NCBI GenBank assembly: GCA_035939575.1
Contig: DASZFS010000500.1
Coordinates: forward strand, 3,660-67,659
DNA length: 64,000 nucleotides
From: DATKHR01 sp035939575
GTDB lineage: Bacteria > Acidobacteriota > Vicinamibacteria > Vicinamibacterales > CAVVIG01
Direction: 5' to 3'
The notes under the pieces were generated by a model that did no database searches, was not told where the DNA came from, and saw only the letters and a list, made by a program, of their open reading frames with translations. Each line of letters begins with the position of its first letter. The stretch's first letter is position 1. Made by a program: the position numbers and the translations under genes. Of the stretch, positions 25,799-33,429 are shown piece by piece.

Positions 25799-28243
25799 AT
25801 GACGATCGGAAGCACACGTGTTCGAGGCCTGACCGTCGTGATGGGCGCGGCGCTCGGCCTTCTGCTGGTGTCGGGCCGTCCGCAGGCCGCTGCGAAGGCC
25901 GCCGCGCCCGCACCGGCGACGTCGGCGACCGATGCGCGCGCGACGCTGGATCGCTACTGCATCTCGTGCCACAGCGATCGCCTGAAGACCGGGGGTCTCT
26001 CGCTGCAAGGCCTCGATCTCTCCGACGTGGCCGACTATTCGAACACGCTCGAAAAGGTCGTCCGGAAGCTCCGGCTCGGATCGATGCCGCCGATCGGACG
26101 TCCCAGGCCCGATGCGGGTCAGTACCAAGCGCTCATCACGTGGTTCGAGACGGAACTGGATCAGAAGGCGGCGCTCACGCCCAACCCCGGCCGGACCGAG
26201 AGCCTCCATCGCCTCAATCGTGCCGAATATCAGAACGCCGTCCGCGATCTGCTGCACCTCGAAGGGCTCAACTTCGCGACGATGCTCCCCGGCGATGATG
26301 CGAGCTACGGCTTCGACAACATCGCCGGCGTGCTCGGCATGACGCCGACGCATCTCGAACGCTACATGGACGCCGCGCGCTCGATCAGCCGGCTCGCGGT
26401 CGGCGATCTGACGCTCCCGCCGGACGGCGAAACGCACGTGTTGCCGCCGGATCTGTCGCAGGACGAGCAGTTCGCCGAGCTGCCGTTCGGCACGCGCGGC
26501 GGCGTTCGCGTGCAGCGGTACTTCCCGGCCGACGGCGAGTACATCGTCCGCTTCCAGGCGTTCACCGGCGTTGGCGCATCGGAGGCGGAGCCGAACTTCA
26601 TCGAGCTGAGCGTGGACGGCGAGCGGGTGTTCTACGAGGAGATGAAGCAGAAGCCGATCAAGCATACGATCACCGGCGCCGACATTCAGGCCAATACAGA
26701 CTGGGAAGTGCGGACGCCGATCAAGGCCGGCTTCCGCGACGTGGCGGTGACGTTCGTGCAGACGACCGGCGGTCAGCTGGAGGACTACCTGCACCCCTAC
26801 CTGCGGCCGCCGGGCATCTCGTCGTTCCGCCTGACGCGCATGGGCGGCTATTCCGGGCCGTACGTCGGTCAGGTGTCGTTCACGGGACCGCTGAATCCGA
26901 CGGGATCGGGCGACACGCCGAGCCGCCGCCGCATCTTCACCTGCCATCCGGCCGGGGCTGGTGACGCGGACGCGTGCGCGCGAACGATTCTCTCGACGCT
27001 GGCGCGGCGCGCGTATCGCCGGCCGGTGACGGCCGCGGACGTCGATCAGCTCATGACGTTCTATCGACAGGGCAGCGCCGGCAGGAATTTCGAGCGCGGC
27101 ATCCAGGTCGGCCTCGAGCGCCTGCTCGCCAGCCCGGACTTCCTGTTCCGCATCGAGGACGATCCCGCGGGCGTGAAACCGGGCGCCGTGTATCGCCTCA
27201 CCGATCTCGAGCTCGCCTCGCGGTTGTCGTTCTTCCTCTGGAGCAGCATTCCGGACGACGAGCTGCTCGACGTGGCGAGCCGTGGTCAGCTGAAGAACGC
27301 CGCGGTGCTCGAGCGTCAGACGCGGCGGATGCTCGCCGACCCCAAGTCGCGGGCGCTGACCAGCAACTTCGCGGGCCAGTGGCTGCGCCTGCGCAACGTG
27401 CAGGGCACCGACCCGAACGCGCAGATGTTCCCGGACTTCGACGAGAACCTGCGCCGCTCGATGCGGCGTGAGACGGAGCTGCTGTTCGACAGCATCATTC
27501 GCGAGAATCGCAGCGTCCTGGATCTGCTGAACGCTGACTACACCTTCGTGGACGAGCGCCTCGCGCGGCACTACAAGATCCCGAACGTCTACGGCGCCGA
27601 CTTCAGACGCGTCCCGGTGACCGATCCCAATCGCCGCGGCATCCTCGGGCAGGGCAGCATCCTGACGGTGACGTCGCAGTCCAACCGCACCTCACCCGTG
27701 ACGCGCGGCAAGTGGATTCTCGAGAACCTGCTCGGCGCGCCGCCGCCGGCTGCGCCCGACAACATCCCCGCGCTCGAGGCGACGAAGCTCGAGGGCACGC
27801 TCCGGCAGCGCATGGAGCAGCATCGCAAGAACCCCACGTGCTCGGTCTGCCACAACGTGATGGACCCGCTGGGATTCTCGCTCGAGAACTTCGACCCGCT
27901 CGGTCAATGGCGAACCCAGGACGCGGGCTATCCCGTGGACGCCGACGGCGCGATGCCCGACGGCACGAAGTTCACGGGCGTGAGCGGGCTGCGCGAAGCG
28001 CTGCTCGCCAAGCCGGATGTGTTCGTCGGCACCCTCACCGAGAAGCTGTTGATCTACTCGCTCGGCCGTGGCGTCGAGCCCTCCGACATGCCGGCCATCC
28101 GCCTGATGACGCGGTCGCTGGCGGCCGATGGCTATACGTTCTCGTCGCTGGTGGTCGGCCTCGTGAAGAGCGTGCCGTTCCAGATGCGCGCGGCCGGACA
28201 GCCGCCGGTGGACCCGAGCGTCCGAAAAACGGCTGAACGATGA
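25799..28243 (+). CDS. DUF1592-family exported multidomain cytochrome (module A)
   Basis: The product is 814 residues. The signal peptide precedes an N-terminal cytochrome c domain with CISCH at 54-58. Then follow, in the order usual for this group, a DUF1587-like segment (LHRLNRAEYQNAVRDLL), a beta-rich insert (about 225-370), DUF1595 (CARTILSTLARRAYRRPVT), DUF1592 (ELASRLSFFLWSSIPDDELL), DUF1588 (RGILGQGSILTVTSQSNRTSPV, ending in a second haem motif CSVCH followed by NVMDPLGFSLENFD) and DUF1585. Such proteins are common in Acidobacteriota and Planctomycetes but no activity is known. The partner DUF1552 gene follows after 57 bp. A paralogue of equal layout is at 49888-52338. Confidence 0.9.
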   Translation: MTIGSTRVRGLTVVMGAALGLLLVSGRPQAAAKAAAPAPATSATDARATLDRYCISCHSDRLKTGGLSLQGLDLSDVADYSNTLEKVVRKLRLGSMPPIGRPRPDAGQYQALITWFETELDQKAALTPNPGRTESLHRLNRAEYQNAVRDLLHLEGLNFATMLPGDDASYGFDNIAGVLGMTPTHLERYMDAARSISRLAVGDLTLPPDGETHVLPPDLSQDEQFAELPFGTRGGVRVQRYFPADGEYIVRFQAFTGVGASEAEPNFIELSVDGERVFYEEMKQKPIKHTITGADIQANTDWEVRTPIKAGFRDVAVTFVQTTGGQLEDYLHPYLRPPGISSFRLTRMGGYSGPYVGQVSFTGPLNPTGSGDTPSRRRIFTCHPAGAGDADACARTILSTLARRAYRRPVTAADVDQLMTFYRQGSAGRNFERGIQVGLERLLASPDFLFRIEDDPAGVKPGAVYRLTDLELASRLSFFLWSSIPDDELLDVASRGQLKNAAVLERQTRRMLADPKSRALTSNFAGQWLRLRNVQGTDPNAQMFPDFDENLRRSMRRETELLFDSIIRENRSVLDLLNADYTFVDERLARHYKIPNVYGADFRRVPVTDPNRRGILGQGSILTVTSQSNRTSPVTRGKWILENLLGAPPPAAPDNIPALEATKLEGTLRQRMEQHRKNPTCSVCHNVMDPLGFSLENFDPLGQWRTQDAGYPVDADGAMPDGTKFTGVSGLREALLAKPDVFVGTLTEKLLIYSLGRGVEPSDMPAIRLMTRSLAADGYTFSSLVVGLVKSVPFQMRAAGQPPVDPSVRKTAER

Positions 28244-28257
28244 CGGCTGAACGATGA
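28230..28257 (+). repeat. Perfect tandem 14-bp duplication at the DUF1592 gene end
   Basis: CGGCTGAACGATGA occurs twice in tandem at 28230-28243 and 28244-28257. The first copy contains the TGA stop of the DUF1592 gene; the second is non-coding. Like the repeats at 9071 and 29698 it duplicates the edge of a gene in an operon. Confidence 0.9.
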
Positions 28258-28300
28258 CCGCGCGTATCGCCGATCGATCCGAGTTAAGGAGACCGCGGAC

Positions 28301-29677
28301 ATGATGGTGACCAAGCTCGCCCTTCCTCGCCGGACGTTCCTTCGCGGCGTTGGCGCGGCGCTCGCGCTGCCGCTGCTCGACGCGATGGTGCCGGCCTTCA
28401 CGCCGATCGCGCAGTCCGCCGGCGCGCCGATCCGCCGGATGGGATTCATTTACGCGCCAAACGGCTTCATCCGCGAGTTCTGGACGCCGGATGCGACCGG
28501 CGCGACGTTCGATCTCAAGCCCTCGCTCAAAGCGCTCGAGCCGTTCCGCGATCAGCTGCAGATCGTGTCGGGCCTGGCGAACCTGCAGGCCGAGGCGATG
28601 GGATCGCCGCCCGGCCCGCACTCGCGCGGCAGCGCCGCCTGGATGACCGGCACGCACGCGAAGCAGACCGAAGGCGCCGACGTGCGCGCGGGCATCAGCG
28701 CCGATCAGATTGCCGCCGCGTTCCTCGGCAAGGACACCGTGCTGCCGTCGCTCGAACTGGCGACCGAGCAGAACGAGCAGATGGTGGGGAACTGCGAGGC
28801 CGGTTACAGCTGCCTCTACCAGAACACGATTTCGTGGAAGAACGACACGACGCCGCTGCCGATGGAGGTCCATCCGCGCGTGGTGTTCCAGCGGCTGTTC
28901 GGCGACGGGGCGTCGCCCAAGGAGCAGCGCCGCTATCTCGAAACGAGCGGCAGCATTCTCGACTCGGTCACCCAACGGCTGGCGCAGCTCGAGAAGCAGC
29001 TGGGCGCCGGCGACCGCGGGCGCCTGTCGCAGTATCTCGAATCGGTGCGCGACATCGAGTCGCGCATTCAGCGCGCGGAAGCCAAGACCGACGACCCGTC
29101 GCTGAATCTCCCGCCGCGGCCGGTGGACATCCCGCCGACGTTCGAAGAGCACGCGAAGCTGATGTACGACCTGCAGGTCCTGGCGTACCAAACGGACATG
29201 ACGCGCGTCATCGCGTTCCAGCTCTGTCGCGAGCTGAGCCCGCGCACGTATCCGAACATCGGCGTGACCGGCCAGCATCATTCGCTCTCGCACCACGGGA
29301 ACAACCCGGACAAGATCAAGGACGTCGCGAAGATCAACGCGTACCACATCGAGCTGCTCTCGTACTACCTCGGGAAGCTGCGCGCGACGCCCGACGGCGA
29401 CGGCTCGCTCCTGGATCACATGGTGCTGCTGTACGGCGGCGGCCTCGGCAATCCGAACATACACGCGGTGATCGACCTGCCGAACCTGGTGTTCGGCGGC
29501 GCCGCGGGCGGGCTCAAGGGCGGCCGGCACATCGAGTACCCGGTGAACGATCACGTGCCGCAGGCGAACCTGCTGGTCACGCTGCTCGATAAGGCCGGCG
29601 TGCCGATCGATCACCTGGGCGACAGCACGGGCGAGCTCGGTCCGGTGGCGCACCCGGCGGGCCTTTCCGGATTCTAG
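28301..29677 (+). CDS. DUF1552 (HXXSHH-motif) Tat-exported protein (module A)
   Basis: The product is 458 residues. A twin-arginine signal (PRRTFLRGVGAALALPLLD) starts at residue 10. The family name motif HxxSHH is HSLSHH at 327-332, in a region that resembles the metal-binding core of sulfatase/DUF1501-like proteins. Other conserved blocks are WTPDATGATFDLKPSL and LPMEVHPRVVFQRLFGDG. Tat export implies folding, perhaps with a metal, before crossing the membrane. The family always accompanies DUF1592 proteins but its chemistry is unknown. AAGGAG precedes ATG 28301. The ankyrin gene follows after 60 bp; the paralogue is at 52335-53642. Confidence 0.9.
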   Translation: MMVTKLALPRRTFLRGVGAALALPLLDAMVPAFTPIAQSAGAPIRRMGFIYAPNGFIREFWTPDATGATFDLKPSLKALEPFRDQLQIVSGLANLQAEAMGSPPGPHSRGSAAWMTGTHAKQTEGADVRAGISADQIAAAFLGKDTVLPSLELATEQNEQMVGNCEAGYSCLYQNTISWKNDTTPLPMEVHPRVVFQRLFGDGASPKEQRRYLETSGSILDSVTQRLAQLEKQLGAGDRGRLSQYLESVRDIESRIQRAEAKTDDPSLNLPPRPVDIPPTFEEHAKLMYDLQVLAYQTDMTRVIAFQLCRELSPRTYPNIGVTGQHHSLSHHGNNPDKIKDVAKINAYHIELLSYYLGKLRATPDGDGSLLDHMVLLYGGGLGNPNIHAVIDLPNLVFGGAAGGLKGGRHIEYPVNDHVPQANLLVTLLDKAGVPIDHLGDSTGELGPVAHPAGLSGF

Positions 29678-29697
29678 GCGGCGCGAGAGGAAACGTT

Positions 29698-29736
29698 GAG
29701 GAGGCACGTCGAGGACGCAGGTCGAGGAGGCAGGTT
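29698..29736 (+). repeat. Triple 13-bp tandem repeat carrying the ankyrin gene ribosome-binding site
   Basis: Three near-identical 13-bp units starting GAGGAGGCA or GAGGACGCA occupy 29698-29710, 29711-29723 and 29724-29736, just before ATG 29738. Each holds a GAGG core. The last unit provides the AGGAGG used by the ankyrin gene, 7 nt before its start. Confidence 0.85.
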
Positions 29737-29737
29737 G

Positions 29738-31300
29738 ATGAGGGGAGCGCGATCAGCGGCGAGGTGGATTCCGGTCCTGGTCGGCGCGCTCGCGTTGGGG
29801 CGGCAGCCGGCCCTGGCGGCGACGCCCGACTCCACGTTGATCGCGGCCGTCAAGGCGGGTGACCATCAGGCGATTCACGCGCTGCTGAAGACGCGGGGCC
29901 TGGACGTGAACGCGGCGCAGGTGGACGGCACGACGGCGCTGCACTGGGCGGCGCACGGCGGCGACCTCGACACCGTGAATGGCCTGATCGCGGCGGGCGC
30001 GAGGGTTCAGGCAGTCAACCGGTACGGCATCGCGCCGCTCTGGCTCGCCGCGGAAGAGGGACACAGCCGCGTGGTGGAAGCGCTGCTGCGCGCGGGCGCG
30101 GATCCCAACACCGAGCGCGGCGACAGCGGTGAGACGGTCGTCATGTGCGCGGCCCGCGCCGGGCAGGCCGACGTGCTGAAGCGCCTCATCGCCTTTGGCG
30201 CGGACGTGAACGCCAGAGACAACATCCGCAGTCAGTCGGCGCTCATCTGGGCGGCGGGCGAAGGGCACGCGGCCGCGGTTCGCGTCCTGGCGGACGCTGG
30301 CGCCGATCTCGAGGCGCGTTCCAGCAGCGAGATGACGCCGCTGATGTTCGGCATCCGGTCGGGAGACATCGCGACGGCGCGCGAGCTGCTCGATCAGGGC
30401 GCCGATCTCAAGGCCAGCGGCTCCGACGGCACCACGCCGCTCTCGCTGGCGATTCTCAACGCGAACTGGGAAATGGCGGCGTTCCTGGTCGACCGCGGCG
30501 CGGATGCCAACGGCAACGATCCCGTCCACGGGCGGCCGCTGCAGGTGCTGGCGTTCGTGCGCCGGGCCGAGAATCGCGGCCTCGCTGCAGTACTGCCGCG
30601 CCGGCCGTCGGGAAACATCAGCGCCATCGCGTTGGCGAACGTGCTCGTCGCCCACGGCGCGCGGGTCAACGATCGCATCGACTGGAAGAGCGCCAACCAC
30701 ACGCCGCCGCACCTCTCGATGCCGTTCTTCTTCACGATCAGTTACGTCGGCGCGACGCCGTTTTTCATCGCCGCCAAGAACTGCGATCTCGAGTTCATGA
30801 AATTCCTGATCGCCAACGGCGCCGATCCTCAGATTCCGACCGCCCAGAAGATTACGCCGCTGCTCGCGGCCGCCGGCGTGGGGCATTCGGGGGGAGAGTC
30901 GCCGGAAACGGAGCAGGATGCGCTGGACGCCGTGGCGTTTCTTCGCGACCTGGGCGGCGACCTGAACGCGGTGAGCGACTTCGGCGCACGGCCGCCGGCC
31001 GCCGACGACGGCGGTCAGGGGCAGGGCTTCCGGCGCGGGTCGGCGCTCGACGGCGCGGGCGTGCTGCACGGTGCCGTGTCACGCGAGGCGCCCGAGCTCG
31101 TCAAGTGGCTGATCGCGCAGGGCGCGCCGCTCGGCACGAAGAACAAAGCCGGCCAGACGGCGCTCGATTCGCTCTACGGGATCGGCTTCAACACGACGCG
31201 AGCGACGCGCGATGCGATGGCGGAGCTCCTTCGAGATGCGATGGTGGCGAAGGGACTCCCGGTTCCGGCGGCGTTGCCGGCGGATACCGCGAAGCCGTAA
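29738..31300 (+). CDS. Exported ankyrin-repeat protein (module A)
   Basis: The product is 520 residues from ATG 29738, which follows AGGAGG. A signal peptide (about 1-28, ending PALAATP) precedes ankyrin repeats that run through most of the chain, with units such as DGTTALHWAAHGGDLDTVNGL and YGIAPLWLAAEEGHSRVVEALL. Two longer inserts interrupt the array at about 285-330 and 385-430. Ankyrin repeats mediate protein contacts; export to the periplasm or beyond is unusual and suggests a scaffold or inhibitor for the neighbouring exported proteins. The paralogue at 53647-55071 has the same place in module B. Confidence 0.87.
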   Translation: MRGARSAARWIPVLVGALALGRQPALAATPDSTLIAAVKAGDHQAIHALLKTRGLDVNAAQVDGTTALHWAAHGGDLDTVNGLIAAGARVQAVNRYGIAPLWLAAEEGHSRVVEALLRAGADPNTERGDSGETVVMCAARAGQADVLKRLIAFGADVNARDNIRSQSALIWAAGEGHAAAVRVLADAGADLEARSSSEMTPLMFGIRSGDIATARELLDQGADLKASGSDGTTPLSLAILNANWEMAAFLVDRGADANGNDPVHGRPLQVLAFVRRAENRGLAAVLPRRPSGNISAIALANVLVAHGARVNDRIDWKSANHTPPHLSMPFFFTISYVGATPFFIAAKNCDLEFMKFLIANGADPQIPTAQKITPLLAAAGVGHSGGESPETEQDALDAVAFLRDLGGDLNAVSDFGARPPAADDGGQGQGFRRGSALDGAGVLHGAVSREAPELVKWLIAQGAPLGTKNKAGQTALDSLYGIGFNTTRATRDAMAELLRDAMVAKGLPVPAALPADTAKP

Positions 31301-31329
31301 CGCGCCTCGTAGCAGCGAGCCACGAAACC

Positions 31330-31368
31330 GGCCGGTCACGGGACTGACGGCAAGTCCCGTGGCCGGCC
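31330..31368. terminator. Long hairpin between convergent genes
   Basis: A 16-bp stem (31330-31345 with 31353-31368, one G-U pair) and a 7-nt loop lie between the ends of the ankyrin gene and the convergent CnaB/propeller gene. No T tract follows on either strand. It may act as a bidirectional RNA 3'-end or barrier to read-through. Confidence 0.5.
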
Positions 31369-31381
31369 CACCCCTGGATCC

Positions 31382-33079
31382 TCAGTCGAGGATCTCGACG
31401 CGCGACACCCGCGCCGTGCGCATGTTCGTGAACCACAGCACCGGACCGTTCGGGCCCTGCACCTGCGTGATCTTCTTCGTGTCGAACTCGGTCGGCCACA
31501 GATACGCGATGACCTCGTTCGTCTTCGGATCCACCCGATACAGGCGCTCCGCCATGTTGCTCGGCGCGTAGACGCGACCCTTCGGATCCGGCGTCGACGA
31601 CGTGTAGGGACCCGAATAGCGCGGCAGATCCCAGCGCTGCGATTTCTCGCTCCGCGTATCGAACATGAAGACCTTGTCGGTGCGGTACTCGCCGAACCAG
31701 AGGCGGTCCATCGAGTCAATCGTGCCGCGGCGGCCGGCGACGCCGTCGATCGGATACCAGACGCCTTTGTTTTCGGCGACCTTGAAGCCCATGACGCCGC
31801 CTGGTCCCTGCTGCGTCACTTCCCACGGGTTGCCCCTGGAGTCGACCTCCGAGTTGCCGGCGTACGCCGCCGCGCCGCGCGGCGCGGGGCCGTTCTGCCC
31901 CTGCGGGCTGAACGTCCCGTCGGCCATCATCGTCTTCGGATCGACGCGCCGCCAGCCGGTCCAGATCTTGCCGTCCGGACCCTTCGTGATGAACTGCGCG
32001 CTGACGCCTTCGACGACCATCGTCTGTTCCGTCTTCGGATCGAACCTGGTGAGCATCGATTCACCCTTGTCGTTCCGCAGCGGGAACCAGACGTTCCCAT
32101 TGTCGTCCGTGATCACGTCGCGCGTGCCGGGAATGACGCCCGCGGGGATCGCCGGCATCGTGTACTCCTTGAACGCCGCGGTCTTCGTGTCGAAGCGGCC
32201 GAGATACTGCGTGCTCTCGTCCGTGAACCAGAGGACGCCGTTCTTGTCGAGCGCGCTGTCGTGCGTGGAGGTCTGGGCCTTCGGGATGTCCCACTCGGTG
32301 ATGATCACGTTGGTCGCGGCGCCGGTCGGGCGGGGCAGCGCCTGCAGCGTGTAGGGGAGGGCGGTGCGGCCGCCGGACAGGTTGTTCTTCGCGAAGAAAT
32401 CCGCGACTTCGGTCCGCGGCATGCCCGGCGACGCGCCCCAGTTCGGCGACTGCTCCAGGAACTGCACGCGTCCCGGCTCCTGGATGCGTGCGGCCTTGCC
32501 GCGCCGGTTGTCGTTGCTCACCGCCGTGCCGTCCGCGTAGTACTTGACCATGCGATCGATGACGGTCATGAACTGCGCCGCATCGTGCTTCGACTTCATG
32601 ATGCGCTGATACGTGTGGCAGTAGTTGCAGCCGAGCAGCTGGTGGACGACCCTGTCCTTCTCCTCCGGTGTCCCGTTCATGCTGTTGATCCACTCGATCG
32701 AGGTGAGGTGGTTCGTCAGGTCCTTCGCCTTGTCGAGCGTGAGATCCGCTGCCGCCGTGCTGCCGGCGGCCACGGTGGCCGTGGCCGGCGCGGTCAACTC
32801 AAACCCCGCGGCGCGCACGGTGATCTTGTAGGCGCCGGGTTCCAGATGCGTGCGGGGGAAGGTATACCGCCCGTCTTTGTTCGAGACGACGGACACGGTG
32901 GAAGTGCCGCCGTCGCGGCGGGCGCTGACCACGACGCCCTCCATCTTCCCCTCGTCTTTGGAGCTGACAACGCCGGATAACGCGGTGCCGTTCTGGGCGA
33001 CCAGGTCCCGGCTCGTGGCGCGAAATGTCATGATTCCGAGGCATGCTGCCCCGAGCACCATCAAACCCTTCGTTCTCAT
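31382..33079 (-). CDS. Exported CnaB-like / cytochrome c / streptogramin-lyase-like beta-propeller protein (module A)
   Basis: The product is 565 residues from ATG 33079, preceded by GGAGGAAG. A signal peptide (about 1-30) leads into a carboxypeptidase-regulatory/CnaB-like beta-sandwich (about 32-115). Next is a short cytochrome domain with CNYCH at 151-155. The rest is a beta-propeller of the Vgb (virginiamycin B lyase) type, with repeats such as DSALDKNGVLWFTDESTQYLGRFD and DDNGNVWFPLR. True Vgb enzymes are smaller and carry no haem, so lyase activity should not be assumed. It is convergent with the module A ankyrin gene; the counterpart at 55122-57194 is longer. Confidence 0.85.
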   Translation of the reverse strand: MRTKGLMVLGAACLGIMTFRATSRDLVAQNGTALSGVVSSKDEGKMEGVVVSARRDGGTSTVSVVSNKDGRYTFPRTHLEPGAYKITVRAAGFELTAPATATVAAGSTAAADLTLDKAKDLTNHLTSIEWINSMNGTPEEKDRVVHQLLGCNYCHTYQRIMKSKHDAAQFMTVIDRMVKYYADGTAVSNDNRRGKAARIQEPGRVQFLEQSPNWGASPGMPRTEVADFFAKNNLSGGRTALPYTLQALPRPTGAATNVIITEWDIPKAQTSTHDSALDKNGVLWFTDESTQYLGRFDTKTAAFKEYTMPAIPAGVIPGTRDVITDDNGNVWFPLRNDKGESMLTRFDPKTEQTMVVEGVSAQFITKGPDGKIWTGWRRVDPKTMMADGTFSPQGQNGPAPRGAAAYAGNSEVDSRGNPWEVTQQGPGGVMGFKVAENKGVWYPIDGVAGRRGTIDSMDRLWFGEYRTDKVFMFDTRSEKSQRWDLPRYSGPYTSSTPDPKGRVYAPSNMAERLYRVDPKTNEVIAYLWPTEFDTKKITQVQGPNGPVLWFTNMRTARVSRVEILD

Positions 33080-33195
33080 CGATCTTCCTCCCTGCACAGG
33101 CGAGTGACTTGCCGTGGCGTATGCTCCTCCAACTGCCCGGCGAGCGCAATTGTCGGGCTGCGCCGGACTCGTCTCGCTTTCGTGCTTGACAGTTT

Positions 33196-33224
33196 TTGAC
33201 ATCGTGGATACCGTTCTCTACAGT
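33196..33224 (+). promoter_or_regulatory. Predicted sigma-70 promoter of the ilv leader
   Basis: TTGACA at 33196-33201 and TACAGT at 33219-33224 are separated by 17 bp. Transcription would begin near 33231, about 27 nt before the leader peptide ATG. A second TTGACA at 33186-33191 overlaps this region. The position matches what the attenuator model needs. Confidence 0.65.
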
Positions 33225-33257
33225 TTCCGGGCTGACCGGACGATAATCCTACTGACC

Positions 33258-33326
33258 ATGTCTCCCTTCGTCATTCGAATTACTGGCGCGATTATTGGCC
33301 TCCGGGCCAACCATCAGATGATGTAG
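33258..33326 (+). CDS. Branched-chain leader peptide of the ilvB attenuator
   Basis: A 22-codon open frame begins at ATG 33258 and ends at TAG 33324-33326. It encodes Met-Ser-Pro-Phe-Val-Ile-Arg-Ile-Thr-Gly-Ala-Ile-Ile-Gly-Leu and then RANHQMM. Four Ile, one Val and one Leu within eleven residues is what an ilv-type control peptide shows. The Ile-Ile pair is at 33291-33296. The peptide is expected to have no function beyond ribosome stalling when charged tRNA-Ile, tRNA-Val or tRNA-Leu is scarce. The ribosome-binding site is weak. Confidence 0.78.
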   Translation: MSPFVIRITGAIIGLRANHQMM

Positions 33327-33403
33327 TCAAGCGAAACTGTCGCGTTTGCCGTTTCTCGAGGGGCCATCATCTGCTAGCGGGTGATGGCCCTTTTGTTTTG
33401 TTT
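33315..33403 (+). promoter_or_regulatory. Transcription attenuator of the ilvBN operon (terminator and antiterminator)
   Basis: The terminator stem is GGGCCATCA (33361-33369) with TGATGGCCC (33382-33390), a 12-nt loop and the T-rich run TTTTGTTTTGTTT (33391-33403). A competing antiterminator is present: CAGATGATG at 33315-33323 is a perfect 9-bp complement of CATCATCTG at 33365-33373, which overlaps the terminator's left arm. The segment 33315-33323 forms the last codons of the leader peptide. A ribosome that finishes the peptide covers it and lets the terminator form. A ribosome stalled at the Ile codons leaves it free. A GAAAC/GTTTC stem between the two may help pausing. Confidence 0.82.
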
Positions 33404-33429
33404 GCAGCTGGCGAGTGAGTGAGGACCGC

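Noticed and set aside
25205..27571. 788-codon open frame opposite the module A DUF1592 gene
   Set aside because: It arises from codon bias in GC-rich DNA; the plus strand has the DUF1592 domain series and two CxxCH motifs.
27692..29707. 671-codon open frame opposite DUF1552 and DUF1592 genes
   Set aside because: It spans two real genes and the junction, and has Arg/Val/Glu-rich composition without motifs.
31382..33079. Virginiamycin B lyase
   Set aside because: Only the propeller resembles it; the added haem and CnaB domains argue for another role.
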